From: an uncultured Bacteroidales bacterium
GTDB taxonomy: Bacteria; Bacteroidota; Bacteroidia; Bacteroidales; Paludibacteraceae
Assembly: GCA_900316125.1 (NCBI GenBank)
Contig: ONBO01000006.1
Span: 1-64,000 of the forward strand
Length of the DNA stretch: 64,000 nt
Reading direction: 5' to 3'
The stretch's first letter is position 1; the number at the start of each line of letters is the position of its first letter. The notes below the pieces were generated by a model. It made no database searches. It saw only the letters and a list, made by a program, of their open reading frames with translations, and was not told the DNA's origin. Both the position numbers and the translations under genes were made by a program. Shown piece by piece: positions 53,010 to 62,322 of the stretch.

Positions 53010-54545
53010 ATGGCAAAGATAACATTTAAAGATTACAATCCAAACGACAATCTTCTTTTTCCTAACTGCATAGGAGATTTTATACCGAAGAATCACAAGG
53101 CGAGGTTGGTAAGCGCAATCATAGACAATCTGGACATATCCGAGCTGTTGTCAGGCTACAAGGGAGGCGGGGCCAGCAGCTACAACCCACGGATGCTATT
53201 AAAGGTCATAGTGTACAGTTATCTTAACAACGTTTACTCAGGCCGCCTCATGGAGCGTATGCTGAGCGAGAATGTTGTGTACATGTGGCTGTCAGGCATG
53301 AACCGTCCAGACTTCAGGACCATCAACAATTTTAGGGGCAGCCGCCTTAAAGGGGTGTTTGAAGGGCTGTTCACCCAGATAGTTGAGCTTCTGCATAAGG
53401 AGGGGTTGGTATCATTGAATGTCCAGTATGTGGACGGGACTAAGATTGAGTCGGCGTCAAACAAATACACATTTGTATGGAAGCGGTCCACAGAGACCAA
53501 CCAAAGAAAGCTCAGGGAGCGGGTCGGCAAAGTGTTGTCTGAGGCGGAAAAGATAATCGAGTCAGAGAACACGTCTTCAGAACTGCCAGAGATGACATCG
53601 GAGGCCGTGGCGGAAAAGACGGACAAGATACTAAGAACGATGGACGAGAAAGGCATATCAAGAAACAGTGCCGAATACAAGGCCGTCAAAAAGGTGAAGG
53701 ACGAGTCTGTGGAGAAGCTCAAGGAGTACGAGGACAAGCTGGACATACTTGGAGAGAGGAACAGTTACAGCAAAACAGATCACGATGCCACGTTCATGAG
53801 AATGAAGGAGGATGCTATGAACAACGGGCAGACCAAGCCAGGGTACAATGTCCAGATATCCACCGAGAACCAGTACATAACCAACTATGGAATATACCAG
53901 ACGCCAGGAGACCAGGGCACCCTTAAGCCTCACCTTGAATCATTCGAGCAGAAATACGGAAAGCAGAGCATGGATGTGGTGGCTGACTCAGGATATGGGA
54001 GCGAGGAGAATTATGAATATCTGTTAGGCAAGGGCATCACTCCGTATGTCAAGTACAACATGTTCCATAAAGAGCAGAAGCGTGACTTCGTCAAGAACCC
54101 GTTCCTGCCGGAGAACATGTTCTACAATGAATCAGACGACTACTATGTATGTGTCATGGGACAACATCTGACCCATATAGGCAACAAGACAGAAACGTCA
54201 GACAGGGGGTACGTTCAACACTACAAACTGTATATGGCAAAAGACTGTAGCGGATGTCCTCTGAAAGGGCTATGTCACAAAGGCAGTGGGAACAGGGTCA
54301 TAAAGGTAAATGAACAATACAGAAAATATAAGCAACTGGTCAAGGGACTGCTCCTAAGTGAGCAAGGTCTTAAACATAGAAGTAAAAGGCCTATTGAACC
54401 GGAAAGCACATTTGGAGATATAAAATACAATCACGGGTTCAAAAGGTTTAGACTAAAATCTATGCAAAAAGTAACTGTTGAGTTTGGATTGATTGCGACA
54501 GCTCATAACATAAGAAAGTACATAAAAAGCAAGAGTGCACAATAG
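53010..54545 (+). CDS. IS1182-family DDE transposase
   Basis: The 511-residue protein has an N-terminal DUF772 domain (NPRMLLKVIVYSYLNNVYSGR, MSENVVYMWLSG-like RPDFRTINNFR) and a DDE catalytic domain: first Asp in YVDGTKIES, second in VVADSGYGSEENY, and Glu in RPIEPESTFGDIKYNHGFKRFRL. A coiled, charged insertion lies at about 160-250, and a Cys motif (CSGCPLKGLC) near 415-425. No frameshift or stop, so it may be active. Codon use is more GC-rich at third positions than in the lipoprotein genes, consistent with recent arrival. Confidence 0.93.
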   Translation: MAKITFKDYNPNDNLLFPNCIGDFIPKNHKARLVSAIIDNLDISELLSGYKGGGASSYNPRMLLKVIVYSYLNNVYSGRLMERMLSENVVYMWLSGMNRPDFRTINNFRGSRLKGVFEGLFTQIVELLHKEGLVSLNVQYVDGTKIESASNKYTFVWKRSTETNQRKLRERVGKVLSEAEKIIESENTSSELPEMTSEAVAEKTDKILRTMDEKGISRNSAEYKAVKKVKDESVEKLKEYEDKLDILGERNSYSKTDHDATFMRMKEDAMNNGQTKPGYNVQISTENQYITNYGIYQTPGDQGTLKPHLESFEQKYGKQSMDVVADSGYGSEENYEYLLGKGITPYVKYNMFHKEQKRDFVKNPFLPENMFYNESDDYYVCVMGQHLTHIGNKTETSDRGYVQHYKLYMAKDCSGCPLKGLCHKGSGNRVIKVNEQYRKYKQLVKGLLLSEQGLKHRSKRPIEPESTFGDIKYNHGFKRFRLKSMQKVTVEFGLIATAHNIRKYIKSKSAQ

Positions 54546-54671
54546 AAGTGGTCGGCGAGAAGCATTAGGTGGCTATCTTGACTTCAAAGAGCCAATTTGT
54601 TCCGATTTTTTGAAGATACAGATACATTTTCTGAAAGATATTGATTTTAGGGGAGTAATAAAGATAAGAAA

Positions 54672-54711
54672 AAGAGAGTGACTAAATTTTACTTTTTAGT
54701 CACCCTCTTCT
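54672..54711 (-). terminator. right hairpin end of the IS, terminator-like on the minus strand
   Basis: Near-identical inverse of the left end. On the minus strand it follows the PAP2 stop (54716) and is followed by TTTTT, so it can end the rnhA-hydrolase-PAP2 operon. Confidence 0.75.
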
Positions 54712-54715
54712 TTTT

Positions 54716-55435
54716 TTACCTTTGTTTTAATTTGTATATCGGTCTGTCACCCCATTCACTCTTGTACATAAAGCCGTATGTGATGGCGGCTGCTATAGTA
54801 CCTATCAAGGCGCCTAAAAGTGTGTCTTCCAGGAAATGGCAGGATAGGTATATGCGTGAATACGCCACGCCTATGCCAATGATTAGGAACGCAATCTGCC
54901 AGCCTTTGTGTTTTGGTGGAAGCAGGGCTGCAAGGCACGCCATAAAGGCGAACGCCGCTGATGTATGTCCGCTTGGGAAGGAGTTATATCCGCCAGGGAT
55001 TTGATACCCGATGGAGGCTGCAGTGTCTGTCCACCAAGTCATATAGGCGTTGAACCTGTCATATAAATCAAGGTTTGATGCGAATGCGCTCTGGTCCCAG
55101 TCTGTCCAATGGCTAAGAGGGCGAGGATGAGCATGCAGGTATTTAAGTGGCTGGGTTATAAGAGCTGCCACACCCTGTGATATCAGAATGTATAGTCCTG
55201 AACGAAACCTGAATACCATTAGCCCCGCAGCAAATAAGCATGGTATGGCGCCTCCGGTGTGAGTGAAATAGCTAAGCACAACGTCAGCCCAGTACTCATG
55301 AGATGCGTTAAGCATAAGGTGCGCCTCAATCTTACCGTTCTCAAAATAGAACAGCCCCATAATAAATACAAAGAGCAAAGTCCCTGACAGAAACAGAATA
55401 TTCTCACGAAGATATTTTTGCAGCGCTGATTTCAT
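54716..55435 (-). CDS. PAP2-family membrane phosphatase
   Basis: A 239-residue integral membrane protein with about five to six membrane segments and the three PAP2 motifs: KYLHAHPRPLSHW (KxxxxxxRP), PSGHTSAAF and SRIYLSCHFLEDTLLG (SRxxxxxHxxxD). The family removes phosphate from lipid phosphates such as undecaprenyl pyrophosphate or phosphatidic acid on the outer side of the membrane. ATG 55435 follows the hydrolase stop by 1 nt; the longer frame at 55447 would overlap that gene. It is the last gene of a three-gene operon. Substrate uncertain; an envelope lipid is most likely. Confidence 0.9.
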   Translation of the reverse strand: MKSALQKYLRENILFLSGTLLFVFIMGLFYFENGKIEAHLMLNASHEYWADVVLSYFTHTGGAIPCLFAAGLMVFRFRSGLYILISQGVAALITQPLKYLHAHPRPLSHWTDWDQSAFASNLDLYDRFNAYMTWWTDTAASIGYQIPGGYNSFPSGHTSAAFAFMACLAALLPPKHKGWQIAFLIIGIGVAYSRIYLSCHFLEDTLLGALIGTIAAAITYGFMYKSEWGDRPIYKLKQR

Positions 55436-55436
55436 A

Positions 55437-56315
55437 TTAATCCTCACGTGTTAAGAACTTAACCACAATTTCAGCAACATCTTTGTAGTGCCCGTAGAAC
55501 AGATGTTCGCAGTTGCTTAGCTTATGATACTCGCTCTGTGGAAGCAGAAGATGATACGTTTCTGAGTCTGTGTATGGTATTAGCCAGTCATCATCGCCGT
55601 GGATTAAGCATACACGTCCTTTGTATGGCATTGCAAGCTCATAGAGTGGCATATCGCGGAGCGTGGTTATAAACTCACCTCCAAGGATAGAGTTGTTCCA
55701 TACGGCCATCTCTTTTGGCGGGTTATGGGAGTCAAACTCCGCTCCCCAGAATTTTCCGCTTAGAATCATATTCCTGACAGAAGGGGCTGGAGCCAGCATA
55801 ACTACGTTCTGTATGCTGTCTTTGCCTAATTCAGCAGCCAGCATTGGTGCTTCAGCACCACCAAGCGAGTGCCCTATTAGAGTATAGTCTAGTGCATAAT
55901 CAAATCTTTTTCTTACCCAGCGATACACACATCTGAGGTCATCCATCTCCTTGGGTACGGTCATGTCTTTAAACTCGCCGTCGCTCTCGCCTTGTCCGTT
56001 AAAGTCAAAACGGATAACAGTGAAGCCGTCATGACACAGGGTGTCTGCGAGCATGCGGTGCAGGCTGCTATCCTTTGAGCCCTGGAATCCGTGGACTATA
56101 ATTGCCACTCGGCAAGGCATTTGTCCAACGGACACAGGACGGTCCACTATTGTATGCAGTCTGCCTACTGCTCCCTGAATGTAAAGTGTGTCTGATGAAC
56201 CTCCGAAATAGGTTCCTGTGCCGGTCCAGTCCATGTCATCAGACTCTTGATTGCTTGTGCAGGCGGTGAACGCCAATGCCGCAATTAGTGCGATTAAATA
56301 AATTGTTCGTTTCAT
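55437..56315 (-). CDS. alpha/beta hydrolase lipoprotein
   Basis: A 292-residue protein with a lipoprotein signal (MKRTIYLIALIAALAFTAC, then TSNQESDD). The hydrolase fold shows HGFQGSKDSS (oxyanion region), nucleophile elbow GHSLGGAE, Asp in HGDDDWLIPY and His in CEHLFYGH, an intact Ser-Asp-His triad. It resembles acyl esterases or prolyl-oligopeptidase-like hydrolases; the ester substrate is unknown. ATG 56315 is chosen: it starts the signal and lies 7 nt after the rnhA stop, whereas the longer frame to 56438 lies inside rnhA. The acidic residues after Cys are compatible with surface export. Confidence 0.88.
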   Translation of the reverse strand: MKRTIYLIALIAALAFTACTSNQESDDMDWTGTGTYFGGSSDTLYIQGAVGRLHTIVDRPVSVGQMPCRVAIIVHGFQGSKDSSLHRMLADTLCHDGFTVIRFDFNGQGESDGEFKDMTVPKEMDDLRCVYRWVRKRFDYALDYTLIGHSLGGAEAPMLAAELGKDSIQNVVMLAPAPSVRNMILSGKFWGAEFDSHNPPKEMAVWNNSILGGEFITTLRDMPLYELAMPYKGRVCLIHGDDDWLIPYTDSETYHLLLPQSEYHKLSNCEHLFYGHYKDVAEIVVKFLTRED

Positions 56316-56322
56316 GTTGTCT

Positions 56323-56973
56323 TTATTTTCTTCCAAAATCCGCTGGAATTTCCCCCCAAGCATCAGTGTCCCACTTACGGATGGGGGTGGTGTAGGTGTT
56401 CTCCTGGAGCCACTTCTCTGCGGCGGCAATGCGCTCAAACACCTTCTGATTGTTTGGATTTGGAATTATTTTAGTGTTACATTTTTTCTTCTTCACCCAG
56501 CTCTGAGCCGTCACGGAGTCAGAGTAAATTATTATATCGGTGAGCCCTTGCTTCTTTATAAGCGCAAGACCGTGCACTATGGCAAGAAACTCTCCAATGT
56601 TGTTAGTGCCGCATTTGTAAACTGGGCTTTGGAAAATAACCTCGCCCGTTTTCACATAAACGCCTCGATACTCCATATCGCCGGGGTTACCGCTGCATGC
56701 TGCGTCAACAGCAAGGGCGTTCTCCTCAAACTTGCCTGCAGGCTGCTTGGCTTTTTTTGCGGCTGAATGTGCTGCGCCTCCGTGCAGGTGTTTCTTATAG
56801 TCATCATGATAGGCCGCCTCGGCACTCTCCCTGTCAGGAAAAGATTTGTACTTGGCGCCTTCAAACCCGTCAACCTGCTCCTTGCAGGCATCCCATGTGC
56901 CAAACACTCCAGTAGCGCGTCCAACCCATACCACGTAGTATTTTGGATGTTTGCTGTATGTCTTGCCTGCCAT
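56323..56973 (-). CDS. rnhA: ribonuclease H with N-terminal viroplasmin-like domain
   Basis: Cleaves the RNA strand of RNA-DNA hybrids. The 216 residues have an N-terminal Cauli_VI/viroplasmin domain (PKYYVVWVGRATGVFGTWDAC, SFPDRESAEAAYHDD, residues about 9-55) that binds hybrids, a linker, then the RNase H fold with carboxylates in VDAACSGNPG, NIGEFLAIVHGL, IYSDSVTAQSW and WDTDAWGEIPADF. The DEDD set is complete. ATG 56973 is the first after the promoter; the frame extending to 57213 is non-coding leader. It heads the operon with the hydrolase and PAP2 genes. Confidence 0.92.
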   Translation of the reverse strand: MAGKTYSKHPKYYVVWVGRATGVFGTWDACKEQVDGFEGAKYKSFPDRESAEAAYHDDYKKHLHGGAAHSAAKKAKQPAGKFEENALAVDAACSGNPGDMEYRGVYVKTGEVIFQSPVYKCGTNNIGEFLAIVHGLALIKKQGLTDIIIYSDSVTAQSWVKKKKCNTKIIPNPNNQKVFERIAAAEKWLQENTYTTPIRKWDTDAWGEIPADFGRK

Positions 56974-56999
56974 ATAAAGTATGTTTAAGAATTCAGCTG

Positions 57000-57029
57000 C
57001 AAAAATATTAAATTTTTTAACATTTTCAA
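57000..57029 (-). promoter_or_regulatory. rnhA operon promoter
   Basis: Minus strand TTG (57029-57027), 19 nt, TATTTTTG (57007-57000). Confidence 0.65.
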
Positions 57030-57053
57030 GCGTGTAGTAAGCAAAATTTTTCG

Positions 57054-57061
57054 TAACTTTG
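57054..57061 (+). promoter_or_regulatory. -7 box of the alpha-amylase gene
   Basis: TAACTTTG, 48 nt before the ATG at 57110; -33 element unclear (AAGCAAAA region). Confidence 0.55.
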
Positions 57062-57109
57062 CGATTGTATTTGAAAATCATCTTAATAAAACTTAAAAAA
57101 CTAAATCGT

Positions 57110-60100
57110 ATGAAAAAATTACACTTGCCCTTGGGTGTGTTAAAAGCTCTATGTATAGGGCTTGTCACAGCGCTAACAATCCCATTATGGGCTACCACAG
57201 AGTTTGAGAACAACCGTACAGACTTCCGTGATGAGTCTATCTATTTTGCCATGACCACTCGTTTCTATGACGGTGATCCAAGTAACAACACGCAGTGCTG
57301 GGATGCCCAGAACTATAATACGGGAGATCCCGCCTGGCGTGGTGATTTCAAAGGTCTTATTGAAAAACTTGACTATATTAAGGCTTTGGGTTTCACCGCT
57401 ATATGGATCACACCTATAGTTGAGAACGCTTCTGGCTATGACTATCACGGCTATCATGCTCATGATTTCTCAAAGGTTGACCACCGTTATGAGAGCGCCG
57501 ACGTAACACTTGAGACACTTGTTGACGCCTGCCACGCCAAAGGTATTAAACTCATTGTTGACATTGTGCTTCAGCACACTGGAAACTTTGGTGAGGCTAA
57601 CCTCTGCAAGGAGTTCACCCGTAACTGGAACAAGTCACAGTGTATGATAGATGAGTGTATGGAACCATACACCAAATCGAAAGGCGGCAAACTTCCAGAC
57701 AACTATCTGAGCCTGCCCGGCGGACAGCAGTACTCCGCACGTCTCTCCTTAATGAAGAACACCACAGGCACTAACCTTGATACTAAGAACTACTGGCATC
57801 ACTATGGTAACTTTAACTGGGATGACAACTCACGTTGGTTCGCCCAGATTGCAGGTGACTGTGTTGACCTTAACACAGAGCATCCAGATGTGTATAACTA
57901 TATAGCTAAATGTTATGAGAGCTTTATTAAACTTGGTGTTGATGGTTTCCGTATAGACACCGGCGGTCACATACCTCGTCTTACATTTAACAAGGCGTTC
58001 CTGCCTAGGTTTAAGGAGTACGGAGAGACATACAAGAACAAGCGTACTCTTTATGGTAAGGTTCCTGCAAACCAGGCTCCATTCTTTATGTATGCTGAGG
58101 TTTGTGCACGTTATGGTAATATTCACTACCGTGAGCACCCTGCACTCTCTTGCTACTACTATACTTGGGCGGAGAGCAAGGACTACCCTTGGACAGAGGA
58201 TCCGTCGGAGTTTTACAATTACTATGCTCCAGAAGGTGATAATTGTGACGCTACCACAAACTGGAAGTCTTGCTGGCAGCAGTGGACAGATGATAAGGAT
58301 AATATATCGTCACAACCTAAATCAAATAACGCATTGCTCAACGGTACGTGACATACGTTGATTCTCATGACTACGCACCAAACGGTGCTCCAGAAGACAA
58401 GCGTTTCTCACAGGGTGAGCAGGCTTGGGCAGAGGATTTGGCCCTGCTGTTTACATATCGCGGTATTCCATGTATATACTATGGCTCTGAGATTCAGTTC
58501 CGTGCCGGAGCCCCTATAGACAAAGGTCCAAATTGTCCGTTAAGTGAGACGGGACGTGCATACTTTGGCGGTTACATAAAGGGTAGCGCAAATGTAACAG
58601 ACTTTGGTGTTTATTCTGGTGCTACAGGCAATATGGCAAAAACCCTCAGCCACCCTCTTGCTCAGCACATTCAGCGTTTGAACCTTATCCGTCAGGCTGT
58701 TCCTGCACTGCGTAAAGGTCAGTACAGCCGTGAGGGCTGCAACGGTTCATTCGCATTCAAACGTCGTTACACAAATGGCAGCACAGACAGCTTTGCCCTT
58801 GTTTGTATAAATGGTGGAGCCACATTCTCAGGTATTCCTAACGGTACTTATACAGATTGTGTCACCGGCGATGTTAAGAATGTAACTAACGGAACTCTCT
58901 CTGCATCGTGCAGTGGACGTGGTAATATGCGTGTATATGTGCTGAACGGTCCTGGCAAGATAGGTGAGGATGGCAAGTATATGTTTGCATCGTCGGCTAA
59001 GAACATTCCAGACCCAACATGGGACGGCACAGAGGAGGAGAAAGCCACAAGCGGAGGCACATGTGAAAAAATTGTGTCACCTGTTGTTACTATGAGCCCT
59101 GCAAGCGGAGCTAATGTGGGTGTTAATGGTAAGGTTACCCTTACAGCTTCACGTGGTACAATCTATTACACTACAGACGGTTCAACTCCTTCTGCAAGCT
59201 CTACAAAATATACCAGCCCTATTACAATTAGCGTAAACAAGACTGTTATAAAGGCTATTGCAATAGACGGAACTGAGACATCAAGTGTGGCCACGGGTAC
59301 ATACTATACACATGAAATGCCAGTGGTTACATTGAATCCTACTGGTGGTTACGTAGGCCAGGGCGGTAAAGTTACACTTAGCTCTAATGTTGAGAATGCC
59401 TCCATATATTACACTCTTGACGGTTCTGACCCAACTACAAGTTCCACAAAATATACATCGCCCGTGGCAATTACTCAGAATCAGACCGTTCTTAAGGCTG
59501 TGGCAGAGTATCAGGGAGACCTCTCGGAGATTGTATCGGGTAAGTTCCTGACAGAAAAGCCTGCTGGAATTACTGTTGAGTTCCAGGCTCCTTCCAACTG
59601 GTCTAACTGTAACTTCTATGCTTGGAATGACAATGATGGTGAGTTCCTCGGAGCTTGGCCTGGCAAGGCTGCTGAAAAGGATGGGGTTACAGGACGTTAT
59701 ACCATGACTATTGACGTGGATGATTCCAAACGCCCTATCAATATCATATTCAACAATGGATCAGAACAGTCAGCTAATATAATGGATCTCACAGAAGATG
59801 AATATTGTTATGACGCAACAGGCATGAGTGGTAAGTTCACGCCACGGGCGTGTGGTGAGCAACCATCTGATAATTCAATTCAGATTGGGCTCAAGAAAAG
59901 TAATTTCTACGCCTCCACCACTCCAAATATCCACTACTGGAACAATGGCACATCTGGTACAAATTGGCCAGGAGAACAGATGAAGTCACAGGATGAAAAC
60001 TGGTGGTACTATAATGTGCCAACTTCTAATGGCGTCTGCAATATTATTTTCAATGGTAATGGTGTTCAGACTGGCGATATTGAAAACATATCTTCTAAAA

Positions 60101-60408
60101 CGTGCTATGAGATAAGTGCCGATGGTAAAGGATACACAGTGGTTGATTGTTCAGGCCTTCTAAACGCAGATGAGGCTCAGGCTAACGAGACCAAGATAGA
60201 GGCTTATCCAAACCCAACCACAGGCTGGGTGACAGTGGAGGCAGACAAGGAGATTTCTTCAATAAAGGCTCTCAGCACTTCTGGCGCCGCAGTAGCTGGC
60301 AGCAATGGTGCAGAGATTAACCTTTGTGGTGCTGCAGCAGGACTTTACCTGCTTGGCATACAGTTTGAGGATGGAACAGTAGGTTTCACAAAAGTTATCA
60401 AGAAGTAA
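57110..60408 (+). pseudogene. secreted multidomain GH13 alpha-amylase, split by a frameshift
   Basis: Together the two frames encode about 1,100 residues. Part 1 (57110-58351): signal peptide (hydrophobic segment ending PLWA) and a GH13 barrel with DIVLQHTGN, GFRIDTGGH (nucleophile Asp) and YAEVCARYG (acid Glu). It stops after NNALLNGT. Part 2 (58348 on) continues exactly where needed: YVDSHDYAP (HD motif), GIPCIYYGSEIQ. One extra base near 58346 would restore the frame. Downstream are two chitobiase-C-like units (IYYTTDGSTPSASSTKY, IYYTLDGSDPTTSSTKY), two starch-binding CBM26-like modules (NFYAWNDNDGEFLGAWPG and the weaker IHYWNNGTSGTNWPGEQ), and a T9SS type A sorting domain (EAYPNPTTGWVTVE, FTKVIKK end). 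A true mutation or a sequence error; both halves otherwise look under selection. Confidence 0.88.
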
Positions 60409-60423
60409 TTTTCTTTTCAAACA

Positions 60424-60460
60424 AAAATAGCGGGAGACTGTTTCAGCCTCCCGCTATTTT
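60424..60460. terminator. terminator after the alpha-amylase
   Basis: AAAATAGCGGGAG (60424-60436) pairs with CTCCCGCTATTTT (60448-60460), and an inner CTG/CAG extends it. Symmetric A- and T-runs. Confidence 0.92.
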
Positions 60461-60462
60461 AT

Positions 60463-60470
60463 TAAATTTG
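60463..60470 (+). promoter_or_regulatory. -7 box of the DXS-like gene
   Basis: TAAATTTG immediately after the terminator and 18 nt before the ATG; the -33 region lies inside the terminator stem. Confidence 0.6.
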
Positions 60471-60488
60471 CAATAAAATTCATGTAAT

Positions 60489-62249
60489 ATGTACATAGAA
60501 AAGATAAAATCCCCGGCTGATATAAAGGGGCTCGGTATTAAAGAATTGAAAACAGTTTGTGATGAGGTTCGTAATGCTGTACTTAACCGTGTAAGCAAAC
60601 ATGGTGGTCACGTGGGGCCAAACCTTGGTTTTGTGGAGGCTACAGTGGCGTTACATTATGTTTTTAACGCACACAAGGATAAGTTTGTTTTTGATGTCTC
60701 CCACCAATGCTACCCGCATAAAGTTCTTACAGGCAGAGCGTCAGGATTTCTTGGTGATGTGGATGATATGAATGCCATAAGCGGTTATTCTTCGCCTGCG
60801 GAGAGTCCGATGTATGATAATTTTGAAGTTGGACACACATCCACCTCCATAAGCCTTGCCACAGGGCTTCAAAAGGCTCGTGATGTAAAGGGCGGCGATG
60901 AAAACATTATAGCTATTATAGGTGACGGCTCTCTGTCTGGCGGAGAGGCATACGAGGGGTTAAACGAAGCATCGGAGCTTGGAACCGGAATAATCATCAT
61001 TGTAAATGATAATGAAATGAGCATTGCAGAGAATCATGGCGGACTCTATAAGAATCTCGCATTGCTGCGCTCCACACAAGGAAAGGCGGAATGTAATATT
61101 TTTAAGGCTCTTGGCTTTGATTATAAGTATCTTGAGGAGGGTAATGATGTTGAGAAACTAATAGCGTTATTCAGTAGTGTAAAGGGGGCGGATAAACCTA
61201 CTGTGCTTCATATACACACAGAAAAAGGTCATGGTTTTGCTCCGGCCACTGAAAACAAGGAGGCGTGGCATTGGGGTATGCCATTTGATGTAAATACTGG
61301 TGCGCCTCTTGTTGAGCGTTATGGCAGTGAGAGTTATGAACAGCTTTTCAGTGAGTTTATGCTCTCTGAGATGAAAAAGGATCCAACTCTTATTGCTGTA
61401 ACAGCGGGAACACCGGCCGCAGCCGGTTTCTCCAAGTCAAAGCGTTTGGAGGCTGGTGCCCAGCATCTGGATATGGGTATTGCTGAGGAGCAGGCTTGTG
61501 CAATGAGTAGCGGTATGGCAAAAGGCGGCCTAAGGCCTGTTTGGACTGTGTATAGCACATTCATTCAGCGAACATACGATCAAATTGCTCAAGACCTCTG
61601 TATCAACTCAAATCCTGCTGTGATAAACGTGATGTGGGGTGGGTGTGGCACAATGAATGATATTACACATATCTGCCTGTTTGACATACCAATGTTGTGC
61701 AGTATCCCTAATCTGCTCTATTTGGCTCCTGCTACATGTGAAGAGTATTTTGCAATGCTTCGTTGGGCTATTCGTCAGGATATGAAGCCAGTGGCAATCA
61801 GGGTGCCAAGTAACGGAGTAAATCATGCATCGGAGAGTGTGGATGAAGAGTATGGTTATGAACCTGCATATAAAATCACACGCCAAGGTTCTTCTGTGGC
61901 TATAATTGCTGCCGGAAGTTTCTATCAGAAAGGTGAGAAGGTGGTTGAACTGCTATATCAGCAGGGCATAAATGCTACTCTTATCAATCCGCGGTATCTG
62001 TCTGCTCTTGACACAAAAACACTTGATGCGCTTAAAGCAGACCATTCACTTGTTGTTACGCTTGAGGACGGCTGCAAGGATGGCGGTTTTGGTGAGCGCA
62101 TAGCGGCATACTACGGCACATCCGATATGAAAGTTTTAGTGGGTGGCATAAAAAAAGACCTGTATGACCGTTTTGACCAGCAACAACTTCTTTCAGATAA
62201 CCGTCTGCTTGATGAACAGATTGTGGAGGATGTGCTTGGGCTGCTATAA
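60489..62249 (+). CDS. 1-deoxy-D-xylulose-5-phosphate synthase-like enzyme
   Basis: The 586-residue thiamine-diphosphate enzyme has the DXS layout: VSKHGGHVGPNLG, FDVSHQCYPHKVLTGR, FEVGHTSTSISLATG, the ThDP/Mg motif GDGSLSGGEAYEGLNEA followed by IIVNDNEMSIAEN, and the second domain with DMGIAEEQACAMSSGMA and VWTVYSTFIQRTYDQ. DXS joins pyruvate and glyceraldehyde 3-phosphate for the isoprenoid (MEP) pathway. It is about 40 residues shorter than ordinary DXS, and motif residues differ (SLSGG for ALTGG), so it may be a paralog with another acceptor. Other MEP genes are not nearby. A NUDIX gene follows. Confidence 0.78.
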   Translation: MYIEKIKSPADIKGLGIKELKTVCDEVRNAVLNRVSKHGGHVGPNLGFVEATVALHYVFNAHKDKFVFDVSHQCYPHKVLTGRASGFLGDVDDMNAISGYSSPAESPMYDNFEVGHTSTSISLATGLQKARDVKGGDENIIAIIGDGSLSGGEAYEGLNEASELGTGIIIIVNDNEMSIAENHGGLYKNLALLRSTQGKAECNIFKALGFDYKYLEEGNDVEKLIALFSSVKGADKPTVLHIHTEKGHGFAPATENKEAWHWGMPFDVNTGAPLVERYGSESYEQLFSEFMLSEMKKDPTLIAVTAGTPAAAGFSKSKRLEAGAQHLDMGIAEEQACAMSSGMAKGGLRPVWTVYSTFIQRTYDQIAQDLCINSNPAVINVMWGGCGTMNDITHICLFDIPMLCSIPNLLYLAPATCEEYFAMLRWAIRQDMKPVAIRVPSNGVNHASESVDEEYGYEPAYKITRQGSSVAIIAAGSFYQKGEKVVELLYQQGINATLINPRYLSALDTKTLDALKADHSLVVTLEDGCKDGGFGERIAAYYGTSDMKVLVGGIKKDLYDRFDQQQLLSDNRLLDEQIVEDVLGLL

Positions 62250-62254
62250 ATTTG
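62247..62254 (+). promoter_or_regulatory. -7 box of the NUDIX gene
   Basis: TAAATTTG overlapping the stop of the DXS-like gene, with TTG at 62221-62223 (23-nt spacing). Confidence 0.5.
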
Positions 62255-62322
62255 CAGTAAACGTATCTTTAAAGGGCTTGAAATTGCCGTTAGGGTTATT
62301 TCGTGAACTGATAATAAATATT

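Larger units (their letters stand above)
52805..54707 (+). mobile_element. IS1182-family insertion sequence
   Basis: Two 36-bp sequences, 52805-52840 and 54672-54707, are inverted repeats of each other with one mismatch and enclose an intact 511-residue transposase with its own promoter. Each end is itself a hairpin (GTGACTAAA with TTTAGTCAC). The A-rich flanks extend the similarity by a few bases, so the true ends may lie up to 10 bp farther out. No clear target duplication is visible outside. Confidence 0.7.

Noticed and set aside
57060-57109. Longer amylase start at 57059
   Set aside because: The ATG at 57110 begins the signal peptide, and 57059 overlaps the -7 box at 57054-57061.
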